Origin: Stutzerimonas stutzeri
GTDB lineage: Bacteria; Pseudomonadota; Gammaproteobacteria; Pseudomonadales; Pseudomonadaceae
NCBI RefSeq assembly: GCF_002890895.1
Contig: NZ_POUL01000004.1
Span: 248,001 to 312,000, forward strand
Direction: 5' to 3'
Length of the DNA: 64,000 nucleotides
This document shows, piece by piece, positions 25,511 through 35,496 of the stretch. Within the stretch, counting starts at the first letter, position 1, and every line of letters starts with the position of its first letter. The position numbers and the translations under genes are program-made. The notes below the pieces were generated by a model. The model ran no database searches. It was not told the origin of the DNA and saw only the letters and a program-made list of their open reading frames with translations.

Positions 25511-26478
25511 CTGAGGGCGCCTTGGTGCTGCCCGATGAGGTGCTCACGCATTTGCTCCACCAGTTCGCGCTGGGTACCAAGCGGCATCAAAGGCAGGCGC
25601 AAACGGTCGGCCAGACGCTTCCAGCGCGCACTTCGGGCTTCGCCTTGCAGCCGGTAGGCTTGTCGCAGCGCCGCGTCATGGGTATCCAATTCCAGCCGAG
25701 CGCCGAACTGCGCAAAGCGCAACAGTCCGGCCGCTGGCAGCGCGTGGTCGAGTGGGTCACAGACTGGAATCAGCAACAAGTCGACGTGGCGCGCGAGCAA
25801 GCTCATCTGCTGTTCTGCTGCGTCGCTCAGGGCGCGCTCATCACAGAGGATCACCGCCAGGCTACCTGGACGCAGTACTTCACGTGCGCGTCTGAGCGCC
25901 AGGCCAAAGGCCTCTGGATCGTCAGGCTGGTCGGCTTGCAAGCCGGCATTGGCGCGCGCCAAACGGTCCAGCAATTGCAGAAGGCTTTGCTTGCTACGCC
26001 TCGGTTTGATCTCGTGCTGATCGCCGTGTCCGAATACCAGGCCCCCGACGCGATCGTTGTGGCTTAGCGCGGCCCATCCCACCAGGCTGGCGGCTTGGGC
26101 AACCACCACCGACTTGAAGGCCCGAGCACTGCCAAAGAACAACCGCGGGCTCTGCTCGACCAGTAAGTAAATGGGTCGCTCACGTTCTTCGTGGAATAGC
26201 TTGGTATGCGGCTCCTGAGTCCGTGCAGTGACACGCCAATCAATGGTGCGAACATCGTCGCCGGCCTGGTAGATGCGCACCTGATCGAAATCCACCCCTC
26301 GTCCGCGCAACTTCGAATGGTGCAGGCCAACCAACTGGCTGCGCCGATGCGGGCTGGAAAACAAGGGCACTTCGCGGACTCGATGACGCATGTCGATCAG
26401 CTCGGCGAGGCTTACCCGGACGCCATCGCCGGGCCCTGAATGCACCGAGCTGTCGTCGGTGGGCCGCGAGGGTTGCAT
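25507..26478 (-). CDS. DUF58 domain protein of the MoxR-Bat operon
   Basis: The 323-residue soluble protein has the DUF58 signature VRIYQAGDDVRTIDWRVTAR near residue 66-85, followed by a von Willebrand-like fold (PIYLLVEQSP, VILCDERALSD). It lies between moxR and the DUF4381 gene, with which it overlaps by four bases; its start touches the moxR stop. It is thought to link the MoxR ATPase to the membrane Bat proteins. Confidence 0.88.
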   Translation of the reverse strand: MQPSRPTDDSSVHSGPGDGVRVSLAELIDMRHRVREVPLFSSPHRRSQLVGLHHSKLRGRGVDFDQVRIYQAGDDVRTIDWRVTARTQEPHTKLFHEERERPIYLLVEQSPRLFFGSARAFKSVVVAQAASLVGWAALSHNDRVGGLVFGHGDQHEIKPRRSKQSLLQLLDRLARANAGLQADQPDDPEAFGLALRRAREVLRPGSLAVILCDERALSDAAEQQMSLLARHVDLLLIPVCDPLDHALPAAGLLRFAQFGARLELDTHDAALRQAYRLQGEARSARWKRLADRLRLPLMPLGTQRELVEQMREHLIGQHQGALR

Positions 26479-27437
26479 CAGGCCACCGCGACCACGTCGA
26501 GAATACGCTGCAGGACGCGGTCCTGATCGATACCGGCTGCTTCCGCTTCGAACGAGAGGATCAAACGATGGCGCAGCACATCGAACAGCACCGCTTGAAT
26601 GTCCTCTGGGCTGACGAAGTCCCGTCCCGCCAACCAGGCATGAGCACGGGCGCAGCGATCGAGCGAGATCGAGCCGCGCGGGCTGGAACCGTAGGCAATC
26701 CAGCCCGCCAGCTCAGCGTCGAATTTGGCTGGGGTGCGGGTTGCCATGACCAACTGCACCAGGTACTCCTCCACCGCGTCCGCCATGTACAGACCGAGAA
26801 TTTCCTTGCGCGCAGCGAAGATCGCTTGTTGGGAGACGCGGTGTTCCGGAGCGGCTTCCCCGTTGATCGCTTCGCCGCGAGCCTGTTGCAGAATGCGTCG
26901 TTCCACTGACGCATCGGGGAAGCCGAGCTTTACGTGGAGCAGGAAGCGGTCGAGCTGCGCTTCGGGGAGAGGATAGGTGCCCTCCTGCTCGATGGGGTTT
27001 TGCGTGGCCATTACCAGAAAGAGTGGTGACAGGTCGTAGGTGCTGCGACCCACGCTGACCTGGCGTTCGGCCATGGCCTCGAGCAGCGCCGACTGCACCT
27101 TTGCAGGCGCTCGGTTTATCTCATCGGCCAGCACCAGATTGTGAAAGATGGGGCCTTGTTGAAACACGAAGCTGCCGGTTTCCGGCCTGTAGATTTCAGT
27201 TCCGGTAATGTCAGCTGGCAGCAGATCTGGCGTGAACTGGATGCGATGGAATTCCGCTTCAAGGCCGCCTGCAAGCTCTTTGATTGCCCGTGTTTTAGCT
27301 AACCCCGGGGCGCCTTCGACGAGCAGGTGGCCGTCAGCGAGCAAAGCGATCAGCAGGCGCTCGATCAGCCGTTCCTGGCCGAGAATCTGGGTGGAAAGAA
27401 ATTGTCGCAGCGCGACTATGGCTTCACGGTGGTCCAT
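26478..27437 (-). CDS. MoxR-family AAA ATPase
   Basis: The 319-residue ATPase has Walker A GAPGLAKT (about residue 39-46), Walker B LVLADEINRAP (about 103-113), sensor 1 ATQNPIEQEGTYPLPEAQ and a C-terminal lid. MoxR proteins act as chaperones that mature metal-dependent or membrane complexes. It is the first gene of a six-gene operon ending with BatD. The ATG at 27437 is the only sensible start. Confidence 0.92.
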   Translation of the reverse strand: MDHREAIVALRQFLSTQILGQERLIERLLIALLADGHLLVEGAPGLAKTRAIKELAGGLEAEFHRIQFTPDLLPADITGTEIYRPETGSFVFQQGPIFHNLVLADEINRAPAKVQSALLEAMAERQVSVGRSTYDLSPLFLVMATQNPIEQEGTYPLPEAQLDRFLLHVKLGFPDASVERRILQQARGEAINGEAAPEHRVSQQAIFAARKEILGLYMADAVEEYLVQLVMATRTPAKFDAELAGWIAYGSSPRGSISLDRCARAHAWLAGRDFVSPEDIQAVLFDVLRHRLILSFEAEAAGIDQDRVLQRILDVVAVA

Positions 27438-27746
27438 CGCTGAGCTCTTCTACAGGGGCGTGTCGGGGCGGACGCTCGACCAGCACGACTTTAATTCATT
27501 AGCGAGGGGCAGGCTATGCGCGGCTCGGCAAGTTCGTCACGCAGCGTTGAGGATGGCCAGCGCCAGTCTCCATTGGTCATGCAACTCAATTAAATGTGAC
27601 CGCGCGGTCGCTGGCGGCGCCAGACAAAGGAGGCCCTACTGGGTGCATTCCCGGTCCGCTGAACTAACGTTGAACTTACAGGTTGCGTTGCCGGTCAGGT
27701 CCCGCGACTGCCCTAGTCGAATTCCAAGCCAGAATGGAGCGAAAAA
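27438..27746. other. Intergenic region between moxR and gdhB
   Basis: Divergent promoter region of about 310 bases. No gene, tRNA or terminator is apparent. A purine-rich GAGCGAAAAA precedes the gdhB start codon. I cannot pick a confident -35/-10 pair for either side. Confidence 0.4.
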
Positions 27747-30700
27747 ATGGCGTTCTTTACAGCTGCCAGCAAAGCCGATTTTCAGCAACAACTGAAAGTG
27801 GCCCTGGCACAGCATGTCGACGAGAAACTCCTGCCACAAGTGGGGCTCTTCGCCGAACAGTTTTTCGGAATCGTCGCATTGCCCGAGCTGACTCAGCGGC
27901 GCATGACCGACCTGGTCGGCTCAACGCTGGCGAGTTGGCGGTTGTTGGAGCGCTTCGACCCAAGCAGTCCTGTTGTCCAGGTGTTCAACCCCGATTATGA
28001 AAAGCACGGTTGGCAATCGACCCACAGCGTGGTCGAGGTACTGCACCCGGACATGCCGTTTCTGGTCGACTCGGTGCGCATGGAGCTTACCCGTCGTGGC
28101 TATGCCATTCACACCCTGCAGAACAGCGTATTGCAGGTCCGCCGGGACGGTGACGGCAGCTTGGTCGAATTGCTGCCGAAGGGCAGTTCGGGTGAAGGCA
28201 GCGGCGCCGAGTCGCTGATATTTGTCGAGATCGATCGCTGCGCCAGTGCGGCGGCCTTGCACGAGCTGGAGCAGTCGCTGCACGGCGTTCTGGCTGACGT
28301 CCGTCTGACCGTCAGTGATTTTCCGGCGATGAAGGCGAAGGCCGAAGAGCATCATGCGCGTCTGGCCATGCTGCAACCGGCCGATCACGCCCAGCTGGCT
28401 GAGAGCATGGACTTCATGCGCTGGCTGGCCGAAGACCATTTCACCTTCCTGGGGTATGAGGAATTCACGGTTGTCGAACAGGGGGAGGGCGGCCGCATCA
28501 TTTATGACGAGGCGTCCCTGTTGGGGCTGTCGCGAAATCTGCGCACCGGCCTTGAAGCAGACGATCAACTGATCATGCCGCCAGCGTTGGCCTATCTGCA
28601 GGAGCCGCTGCTGCTGTCGTTCGCCAAGGCGGCTACTCCCAGCCGGGTGCATCGGCCGGCATATCCGGATTTCGTCTCCATACGCGAATTCGATGAGCAG
28701 GGTCGCGTAACCCGGGAATGCCGCTTCCTCGGGCTCTTTACCTCCTCGGTCTATACCCAGAGCGTGCGTCGGATACCCTACATTCGCAGCAAGGTGGCAG
28801 AGGTCATCCAGCGTTCGCATTTCGATGATTCGGCGCATCTGGCCAAGGAGCTGACTCAGGTTCTCGAAGTGCTGCCGCGCGACGAACTGTTTCAGATGAC
28901 GCTCGACCAGCTGTTCAGCACAGCCATCGCCATCGTGCAGATCCAGGAGCGCAACAAGCTGCGCCTGTTCCTGCGTATCGATCCCTATGGACGCTTCTGC
29001 TATTGCCTGGCGTACGTTCCCCGCGACAGTTATTCGACCGAAACCCGCTTGCGCATCCAGCAGGTTCTGGTAGACCGCCTGGAAGCCAGCGGCTGTGAGT
29101 TTTCCACCTACTTCTCCGAGTCTGTGCTGATCCGCGTGCAGTTCCTGCTGCGTCTGGACCCGAGCAAGCAGGTGCAGTTCGATCCGGTCCAGCTGGAAAA
29201 CGAGGTGGTCCAAGCTTGCCGAACCTGGCAGGACGACTACTCGAGCGTAGTCATTGAGCGCTTCGGCGAAGCCCAGGGCACCGGGATACTTGCTGATTTC
29301 CCGAAAGGCTTCCCCGCGGGATACCGTGAACGTTTCGCGCCGCATTCGGCGGCTGTGGATATGCAGCACGTGCTCAGCCTCAGCGAGCAGCGCCCGTTGG
29401 TGATGAGCTTCTACCAGCCGATCACGGCGGTGGAAAATCGCCTGCACTGCAAGCTCTATCACCTGAACACGTCGCTGCCGTTGTCGGACATGTTGCCGAT
29501 CCTCGAGAACCTCGGGCTACGCGTGCTAGGCGAGTTTCCGTTCCACCTGCGGCGCAAGGATGGCCGCGAATACTGGATTCACGACTTTGCGTTCACCTAC
29601 GCAGAGGGGCTCGAAATTGATCTCATGGAGATCAATGAACCGCTGCAGGATGCCTTCATCGCGATCAACAACTGTCAGGCGGAGAACGATGCGTTCAACC
29701 GGCTGGTCCTGACCGCCGGGCTGACCTGGCGCGAGGTCGCGTTGCTACGCGCCTATGGCCGCTACCTGAAGCAGATCCGCATGGGCTTCGACCTGGGCTA
29801 TATCGCCAGCGCTTTGCTCAACCACACCGACATCGCTCGTGAGCTGGTGCGGCTGTTCAAGATGCGCTTCTACCTGGCGCGCAAACTCGGCGAAGAAGAT
29901 CTTGCCGACAAGCAGGCGCGGCTGGAGCAGGCGATCATCACGGCGCTGGATGACGTGGCGGTGCTCAATGAAGACCGCATCCTTCGGCGCTACCTGGCCC
30001 TGATCAAAGCGACGCTGCGGACGAATTTTTATCAGATGGACGCGGCCGGCAAGCCGAAGAGCTACTTCAGCTTCAAGCTCGATCCGCGGTCGATCCCCGA
30101 GATGCCACGGCCGGCGCCGAAATTCGAGATCTTTGTTTATTCACCTCGCGTCGAAGGTGTCCATCTGCGTGGCGGCAAGGTCGCGCGCGGCGGCTTGCGC
30201 TGGTCCGATCGTGAAGAAGACTACCGCACCGAGGTGCTGGGCCTGGTCAAGGCACAGCAGGTGAAGAACGCGATCATCGTGCCCGGAGGGGCCAAGGGTG
30301 GTTTTGTGCCACGTCGTCTGCCTACCAATGGGTCTCGTGACGAGGTGCTGGCCGAGGGCATTGCCTGCTATCGAATCTTCATCAGCGGCCTGCTGGACAT
30401 CACTGACAATCTCAAAGACGGCAACGTCGTACCGCCGGCCAACGTGCTTCGCTACGACGAGGACGACCCCTATCTCGTCGTGGCGGCCGACAAGGGCACC
30501 GCAACCTTCTCCGACATCGCCAACGGCATCGCTGCGGAGTACGACTTCTGGTTGGGCGACGCCTTCGCGTCCGGTGGATCCGCCGGCTATGACCACAAGA
30601 AAATGGGTATCACCGCCAAGGGCGCATGGGTCTCAGTGCAGCGGCACTTCCGCGAGCGTGGCATCGATGTGCAGCGCGACAACGTCAGCGTGATCGGCAT

Positions 30701-32594
30701 TGGCGACATGGCTGGTGACGTGTTCGGCAATGGCTTGCTGATGTCCGAAACCTTGCAGCTAGTGGCTGCCTTCAACCACCTGCACATTTTTATCGATCCC
30801 GATCCGGACGCTGCGCGCAGCTTTGTCGAGCGCCAACGCCTGTTCGATCTGCCGCGCTCATCCTGGACCGACTACGATGCATCGCTGATCTCCGCGGGAG
30901 GCGGCGTGTTCCCTCGCTCGGCCAAGCGTATCGCGATCACGCCGCAGATGAAGGCGCGTTTCGACATCGAAGCGGATCAGCTGACCCCGGCCGAGCTCAT
31001 CCACGCGTTGCTCAAGGCACCGGTGGATCTGCTCTGGAACGGAGGCATCGGAACCTATGTGAAGAGCACTGCGGAAACTCATGCAGACGTGGGCGACAAG
31101 GCCAACGACATCCTGCGGGTCAACGGCAACGAGCTGCGAGCCAAGGTTATCGGCGAAGGCGGCAACCTGGGCATCACTCAGCTGGGACGCGTCGAATACT
31201 GCTTGCATGGCGGTGCCGCTAACACGGACTTCATCGACAACGCTGGCGGGGTGAACTGCTCCGACCATGAGGTCAACATCAAGATTCTGCTGAATGAGAT
31301 CGTTAGTGCCGGGGACATGACCGGCAAGCAGCGTGACCAGTTGCTGTTCGAGATGACCGACGCGGTGGCCGAATTGGTGCTGCACGACAATTACAAGCAG
31401 ACCCAGGCGCTGTCGCAGGCTGAGCATCGCGCTCATGAGGGCGGCAGTGAGTACAAGCGACTGATCAGTTCCCTGGAAGCCGATGGTCTTCTGGATCGTG
31501 CGCTTGAGTTCCTGCCTGGCGATGAAATGCTGGCTGAGCGCGCGAATCTGGGCAAGGGTTTGACCCGGCCTGAGCTGTCGGTGCTGATTTCATACAGCAA
31601 GATCGAGCTGAAGGAAGCACTGTTGCAATCGCGCGTGCCGGATGACGCCTATCTGGCACGCGAAATGGAGAGCGCATTTCCGCAGTTGCTGGCCGAGCAG
31701 TATCGCCCGGCGATGCTGCAGCACCGTCTCAAACGCGAGATCGTCAGCACTCAGATCGCCAACGACCTGATCAACAACATGGGCATCACCTTCGTTCAGA
31801 GGCTCAGAGAGGCTACAGGCCTGAGCGCCGCCAACGTGGCGGGCGCTTACGTGATCGTGCGGGATATCTTCCATCTGCCTCATTGGTTCCGACAGATCGA
31901 AGCGCTGGATTACAAGGTTCCGTCTGAACTGCAGCTCAACCTCATGGATGAACTGATGCGGCTGGGACGGCGGGCGACCCGTTGGTTCCTGCGCAATCGT
32001 CGCAGTGAGCTGGATGCGGCACGAGACGTCGGGCACTTTGGGCCGCGCGTCGCAGCGCTCGGCTTGAAACTCGACGCGCTGCTGCAGGGCGGAACTCGCG
32101 ACCTTTGGCAAGCGCGCTACGAGCGCTACACCGACGCAGGTGTGCCCGAGTTGCTGGCCCGGATGGTCGCGGGCACCAACCATCTGTACACGCTGTTGCC
32201 GATACTGGAGGCCGCTGATGAAACCGGGCAGCCACCTGCTGAGGTCGCAGCGGCTTACTTCGCCGTGGGCGGTGCGCTGGAGTTACCCTGGTACCTGCAG
32301 CAGGTCACCGGTCTGCCGGTGGAAAACAATTGGCAAGCGCTGGCTAGGGAAGGTTTCCGCGATGATCTGGACAGTCAGCAGCGCGCTATCACCGTGTCGG
32401 TGTTGCAGATGAGCGACGCGCCTGACGATCTCGATGCTCGCGTTCAGCTATGGTTGGAGCAGCGGGAATATCAGGTCGAGCGTTGGCGGCGAATGCTGGT
32501 CGAACTGCGCAGTGCCAGTAGCGTGGATTACGCCATGTATGCTGTCGCCGGTCGCGAGCTGCAAGACCTCGCGTTGGAAAGCGCCAGACGCTAG
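27747..32594 (+). CDS. gdhB: NAD-specific glutamate dehydrogenase, large type
   Basis: The 1615-residue enzyme belongs to the roughly 180-kDa class of NAD-dependent glutamate dehydrogenases, which in P. aeruginosa allow growth on arginine and glutamate. Visible landmarks are a long N-terminal regulatory part, the catalytic core with GGKVARGGLRWSDREEDYR, VPGGAKGGFV near residue 847 (substrate lysine) and GIGDMAGDVFGNGLL near 985, and a helical C-terminal domain. The length agrees with the roughly 1,600-residue family norm. The ATG at 27747 follows a GGAGCG ribosome-binding site. It is transcribed alone and ends at a strong terminator. It releases ammonium and 2-oxoglutarate, so it opposes nitrate assimilation metabolically. 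Confidence 0.95.
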   Translation: MAFFTAASKADFQQQLKVALAQHVDEKLLPQVGLFAEQFFGIVALPELTQRRMTDLVGSTLASWRLLERFDPSSPVVQVFNPDYEKHGWQSTHSVVEVLHPDMPFLVDSVRMELTRRGYAIHTLQNSVLQVRRDGDGSLVELLPKGSSGEGSGAESLIFVEIDRCASAAALHELEQSLHGVLADVRLTVSDFPAMKAKAEEHHARLAMLQPADHAQLAESMDFMRWLAEDHFTFLGYEEFTVVEQGEGGRIIYDEASLLGLSRNLRTGLEADDQLIMPPALAYLQEPLLLSFAKAATPSRVHRPAYPDFVSIREFDEQGRVTRECRFLGLFTSSVYTQSVRRIPYIRSKVAEVIQRSHFDDSAHLAKELTQVLEVLPRDELFQMTLDQLFSTAIAIVQIQERNKLRLFLRIDPYGRFCYCLAYVPRDSYSTETRLRIQQVLVDRLEASGCEFSTYFSESVLIRVQFLLRLDPSKQVQFDPVQLENEVVQACRTWQDDYSSVVIERFGEAQGTGILADFPKGFPAGYRERFAPHSAAVDMQHVLSLSEQRPLVMSFYQPITAVENRLHCKLYHLNTSLPLSDMLPILENLGLRVLGEFPFHLRRKDGREYWIHDFAFTYAEGLEIDLMEINEPLQDAFIAINNCQAENDAFNRLVLTAGLTWREVALLRAYGRYLKQIRMGFDLGYIASALLNHTDIARELVRLFKMRFYLARKLGEEDLADKQARLEQAIITALDDVAVLNEDRILRRYLALIKATLRTNFYQMDAAGKPKSYFSFKLDPRSIPEMPRPAPKFEIFVYSPRVEGVHLRGGKVARGGLRWSDREEDYRTEVLGLVKAQQVKNAIIVPGGAKGGFVPRRLPTNGSRDEVLAEGIACYRIFISGLLDITDNLKDGNVVPPANVLRYDEDDPYLVVAADKGTATFSDIANGIAAEYDFWLGDAFASGGSAGYDHKKMGITAKGAWVSVQRHFRERGIDVQRDNVSVIGIGDMAGDVFGNGLLMSETLQLVAAFNHLHIFIDPDPDAARSFVERQRLFDLPRSSWTDYDASLISAGGGVFPRSAKRIAITPQMKARFDIEADQLTPAELIHALLKAPVDLLWNGGIGTYVKSTAETHADVGDKANDILRVNGNELRAKVIGEGGNLGITQLGRVEYCLHGGAANTDFIDNAGGVNCSDHEVNIKILLNEIVSAGDMTGKQRDQLLFEMTDAVAELVLHDNYKQTQALSQAEHRAHEGGSEYKRLISSLEADGLLDRALEFLPGDEMLAERANLGKGLTRPELSVLISYSKIELKEALLQSRVPDDAYLAREMESAFPQLLAEQYRPAMLQHRLKREIVSTQIANDLINNMGITFVQRLREATGLSAANVAGAYVIVRDIFHLPHWFRQIEALDYKVPSELQLNLMDELMRLGRRATRWFLRNRRSELDAARDVGHFGPRVAALGLKLDALLQGGTRDLWQARYERYTDAGVPELLARMVAGTNHLYTLLPILEAADETGQPPAEVAAAYFAVGGALELPWYLQQVTGLPVENNWQALAREGFRDDLDSQQRAITVSVLQMSDAPDDLDARVQLWLEQREYQVERWRRMLVELRSASSVDYAMYAVAGRELQDLALESARR

Positions 32595-32636
32595 TTGTGA
32601 TATGCCGCTGGGTTTCCTGGCGGCTGTTACGCGAAA

Positions 32637-32668
32637 TGAAACGCCGATGTCTATGCATCGGCGTTTTG
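32637..32668. terminator. Terminator after gdhB
   Basis: AAACGCCGATG pairs with CATCGGCGTTT around TCTAT, followed by a short T-run. Flanking A and T bases on the two sides allow it to work in both directions, against gdhB and the convergent gene ending at 32729. Confidence 0.85.
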
Positions 32669-32728
32669 CGTCATGGAGGCGGTGTTGGGCAGGGGGCTCG
32701 TGAGCTTCGTGGCAGTGGCGTTGCTGGA

Positions 32729-33667
32729 TCAGTCGGTATGTACGGCCCGGTTGCCAAGGCGGAACCGAGTGATCTGTGGCAGGTCGCGCAAGTAGCGCAC
32801 CATGTCCGGAGCACCGGCGAGCTTAAGCCCTTCTCCCAAAGCATTCGCAGCAGGTTGCCGCTTGTCCAGCAGAAGTAGCTCTGAGTTATTCGCGTTGCGC
32901 AGCAGCGTCAAGCGAGCATAGGGAATCTTTGCCTCAAGCAGCAGCCCCATGAAGGCGCGATCGCTCCAGGCTTGTGCCGGCATCGTGACGGCATGGTATT
33001 CGCTGTCGAGTGCCTGTAATCCGGCTGCATCAAGCCGGTAATCAGTGAGTTCGCAGGGCAGGTTGACCTCCAGCCCCCGCAACCGTGCATAGGCGATGGC
33101 GCTGGCGAAGGCTTCAGCATGGTGCTCACCGCTCCAGTAAATCCGCTCGCCAAGCCAGCTGGCTTGGCGAAGCTCGATCGGGGCCTGTGTCTGGAATTCA
33201 GGCAATGCGGAGGTGATGGTCCGCACGAAGTCCTTGTAACTGATGACCCGTAGCTGACGGCAGGCGGGTGTGGCGGCAAGCGCCTCGAACGTCGGATAGG
33301 TCGCTTCGTCGGGGCTTTGCCCGCCGAGGCCGTCGACCTGTCGCAAATCGAGCGCCGGGTAGGCGCTGCGCTCCTGGCGCACGAGCCGTGTCAACGCTGC
33401 ATGAGCCTTGGCTTTGTCTTCCTGAATGGGGCCGGAAAGGGCGCTTCTCGGTAAATCGACGAATCGTTGCAGGCAAGGGCCGTCGTTCCAGAAGATGCTC
33501 GGCGCCGGCTCCGAGAGGGGAGCAAATGGCAAGCTGATCTGGCTGGCGTGCTCAAGGATCTGGCGCGGTGATTTGCCGGTTAATCCAAGGCGTTGGGCAA
33601 ATCTGACGATTCGGGAAGTCACGGGCGGCATCGGCTCGGGCAGGCCCATCATGGAAGACGAACGCAT
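32729..33667 (-). CDS. Conserved hypothetical protein (312 aa)
   Basis: The protein has no signal peptide or membrane segment. It is predicted soluble, with a mixed alpha/beta composition and several conserved-looking aromatic clusters (FVRTITSALPEF, GERIYWSGEHHAEAFASAIAYARLRGLEVNLPCELTDYRLD). I do not recognise a catalytic motif. A homologue of similar size appears to lie next to gdhB in other pseudomonads. The true start could be the methionine six residues in (MMGLPEPMPP). It is convergent with gdhB. Confidence 0.7.
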   Translation of the reverse strand: MRSSSMMGLPEPMPPVTSRIVRFAQRLGLTGKSPRQILEHASQISLPFAPLSEPAPSIFWNDGPCLQRFVDLPRSALSGPIQEDKAKAHAALTRLVRQERSAYPALDLRQVDGLGGQSPDEATYPTFEALAATPACRQLRVISYKDFVRTITSALPEFQTQAPIELRQASWLGERIYWSGEHHAEAFASAIAYARLRGLEVNLPCELTDYRLDAAGLQALDSEYHAVTMPAQAWSDRAFMGLLLEAKIPYARLTLLRNANNSELLLLDKRQPAANALGEGLKLAGAPDMVRYLRDLPQITRFRLGNRAVHTD

Positions 33668-33820
33668 AGGGCAACGGTCGAAGTGTGGCAGAGCCGTGCG
33701 CCCCGTGCACCGTATTTGCCGAGCTTTTGTTTATAGAATTGGGGATCTCGGTTCAATGACAGATCACTGTCCGAGAGCCGATATGGCAACATCGCTGCGT
33801 TGATCAATGAGGGAGCCTCC

Positions 33821-34042
33821 ATGCCAAGCCTCTTGCTGGATATTGCACTGCCCGCCGAAAAACTGCTGGCGGTCTATCAGGGGCGCGCCAATCGTATCCT
33901 GATCAAAAGCCGGGAAGGGACGAGCGTCAGCTTGCCGGCACATCACCTGCGACCCTTTCTGACAACGGCGGGCGTGTTTGGTTCATTCGAGATGGAGTTT
34001 GCGCCTGAAGGCAAACTGATTCGCTTGCGACGGGTTGATTAG
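33821..34042 (+). CDS. DUF2835 family small protein
   Basis: The 73-residue product shows the family pattern: a start strand [23 protein letters not shown], followed by [28 protein letters not shown] and a final RLRRV strand. It looks like a small beta-rich cytoplasmic protein of unknown function. GAGGGAG lies seven bases before the ATG. It stands alone about 100 bases before pyrD on the same strand, so the two could share a transcript. Confidence 0.8.
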   Translation: MPSLLLDIALPAEKLLAVYQGRANRILIKSREGTSVSLPAHHLRPFLTTAGVFGSFEMEFAPEGKLIRLRRVD

Positions 34043-34107
34043 GCGCGCTTCGTCGAGCAATTCGATCACGGGCGCCACGTTGTAGCCCGCTGCGCGCGAT
34101 GCCCGCC

Positions 34108-34116
34108 TGCTATACT
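34108..34116 (+). promoter_or_regulatory. Possible extended -10 promoter of pyrD
   Basis: TGCTATACT is an extended -10 element (TG-N-TATACT) 33 bases before the pyrD ATG. No good -35 sits at the right distance, which is allowed for extended -10 promoters. Confidence 0.45.
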
Positions 34117-34149
34117 CTCGCGCCACACTTTCCAGGATCTAGGCTGCGT

Positions 34150-35190
34150 ATGTATAACCTGGCCCGCCAGCTACTTTTCAAGTTTACGCCCGAGACGTCT
34201 CATGAGCTGTCGCTCGATCTTATTGGCGCGGGCGGCCGTCTAGGCCTTAACAACATGTTGAATAAGTCTCCGGCGAGCTTGCCGGTGCGGGTGATGGGGT
34301 TGGATTTCCCGAACCCTGTTGGGCTGGCGGCGGGGCTGGACAAAAACGGCGAGGCGATCTGCGGAATGTCGCAGCTGGGATTTGGATTTGTCGAGGTGGG
34401 TACTGTCACGCCGAGGCCACAACCAGGAAATCCCAAACCGCGTATTTTCCGGTTGCCCGAGGCCGAAGCAATTATCAACCGTATGGGCTTCAACAATCAT
34501 GGCGTCGACGCGCTGCTGGAAAGGGTCGACGCGGCTCGTTTCAAGGGCATCTTGGGCATCAACATCGGCAAGAACTTCGACACCCCGGTCGAGCGCGCTC
34601 AGGATGATTACTTGCTGTGCCTGGACAAGGTCTATCACCAGGCGAGCTATGTCACAGTGAACGTCAGTTCGCCCAATACACCAGGGCTGCGTAGCCTGCA
34701 GTTCGGGGACTCGCTCAAGCAACTGCTCGATGCGCTTGGTCAGCGCCGCGAAGACCTCGAAGTGCTCCATGGAAAGCGTGTTCCGCTGGCCATCAAGATC
34801 GCGCCCGACATGACCGATGAGGAAACCCGACTGGTTGCCGAAGCGGTATTCCAGGCCGGCATGGATGCAATCATTGCGACCAACACAACGCTTGGCCGTG
34901 ACGGCGTGGCGGGTCTTGCGCACGCCGACGAAGCGGGAGGGCTTTCCGGGGCCCCTGTTCGTGAAAAGAGCACCCATACCGTCCGTGTGTTGGCACAAAC
35001 TCTGGCGGGCCGCCTGCCTATCATTGCCGTCGGTGGTATTACGCAAGGGCAGCATGCGGCAGAGAAGATCGATGCCGGCGCAAGTCTTGTGCAGCTCTAC
35101 ACGGGGTTCATCTATAAGGGGCCAGCGCTGATTCGCGAGGCGGTGGACGCCATCGCTGCGCTGCAATCTCAGAAGGGTGCGAATCGTTAA
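34150..35190 (+). CDS. pyrD: Dihydroorotate dehydrogenase (quinone), class 2
   Basis: The 346-residue enzyme oxidises dihydroorotate to orotate and passes electrons to the quinone pool, the fourth step of pyrimidine synthesis. The N-terminal helices ([20 protein letters not shown]) associate with the membrane, which marks class 2. Landmarks are [40 protein letters not shown] with the catalytic Ser, and the FMN-binding end [10 protein letters not shown] used the ATG at 34150 because family members start with MYNLAR. Confidence 0.95.
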   Translation: MYNLARQLLFKFTPETSHELSLDLIGAGGRLGLNNMLNKSPASLPVRVMGLDFPNPVGLAAGLDKNGEAICGMSQLGFGFVEVGTVTPRPQPGNPKPRIFRLPEAEAIINRMGFNNHGVDALLERVDAARFKGILGINIGKNFDTPVERAQDDYLLCLDKVYHQASYVTVNVSSPNTPGLRSLQFGDSLKQLLDALGQRREDLEVLHGKRVPLAIKIAPDMTDEETRLVAEAVFQAGMDAIIATNTTLGRDGVAGLAHADEAGGLSGAPVREKSTHTVRVLAQTLAGRLPIIAVGGITQGQHAAEKIDAGASLVQLYTGFIYKGPALIREAVDAIAALQSQKGANR

Positions 35191-35203
35191 TCTGTGCTGC
35201 GGT

Positions 35204-35237
35204 GGGGCTCCCGATGGGAGCCCCGGGCTTCAAGCCC
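35204..35237. terminator. Two stacked hairpins between pyrD and rmf
   Basis: GGGGCTCCC-GAT-GGGAGCCCC (35204-35224) is followed directly by the palindrome GGGCTTCAAGCCC (35225-35237). There is no T-run, so this may be a rho-assisted terminator, an mRNA-stabilising structure or a repeat remnant. It lies between the convergent pyrD and rmf genes. Confidence 0.5.
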
Positions 35238-35280
35238 GCCGCCCGGATGGGGCGTGCTAGTCGAAGTCGGTGTGATTGTG

Positions 35281-35496
35281 TCAGCCGACCGCGTGAAGTT
35301 CGTTCAATCGATGAATGCCGGCTGCGCCGGTCAGACCGTCCCAGTTGTCGCCGCGACCCTCCCGCCAGCCGTTAATCCAGGCTTGGCGTACCTCGGGATG
35401 AGAAAAAGGACAGAGATCGCGAGATTTACCGTGTATGCCATGCTGATAACCGCGTAGAAATGCTCGTTCCATCGGATCACGCTTGAGTCTTCTCAT
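35281..35496 (-). CDS. rmf: Ribosome modulation factor
   Basis: The 71-residue basic protein matches the RMF family from end to end: MRRLKRDPMERAFLRGYQ, then HGKSRDLCPF and RQAWINGWREGR. RMF binds 70S ribosomes in stationary phase and makes 100S dimers that are translationally inactive. Position next to pyrD and rlmL is conserved in pseudomonads. Confidence 0.95.
   Translation of the reverse strand: MRRLKRDPMERAFLRGYQHGIHGKSRDLCPFSHPEVRQAWINGWREGRGDNWDGLTGAAGIHRLNELHAVG

Noticed and set aside
27921..29462. Minus-strand open frame (513 codons) within gdhB
   Set aside because: Antisense to the N-terminal part of GdhB, which has continuous family sequence on the plus strand.
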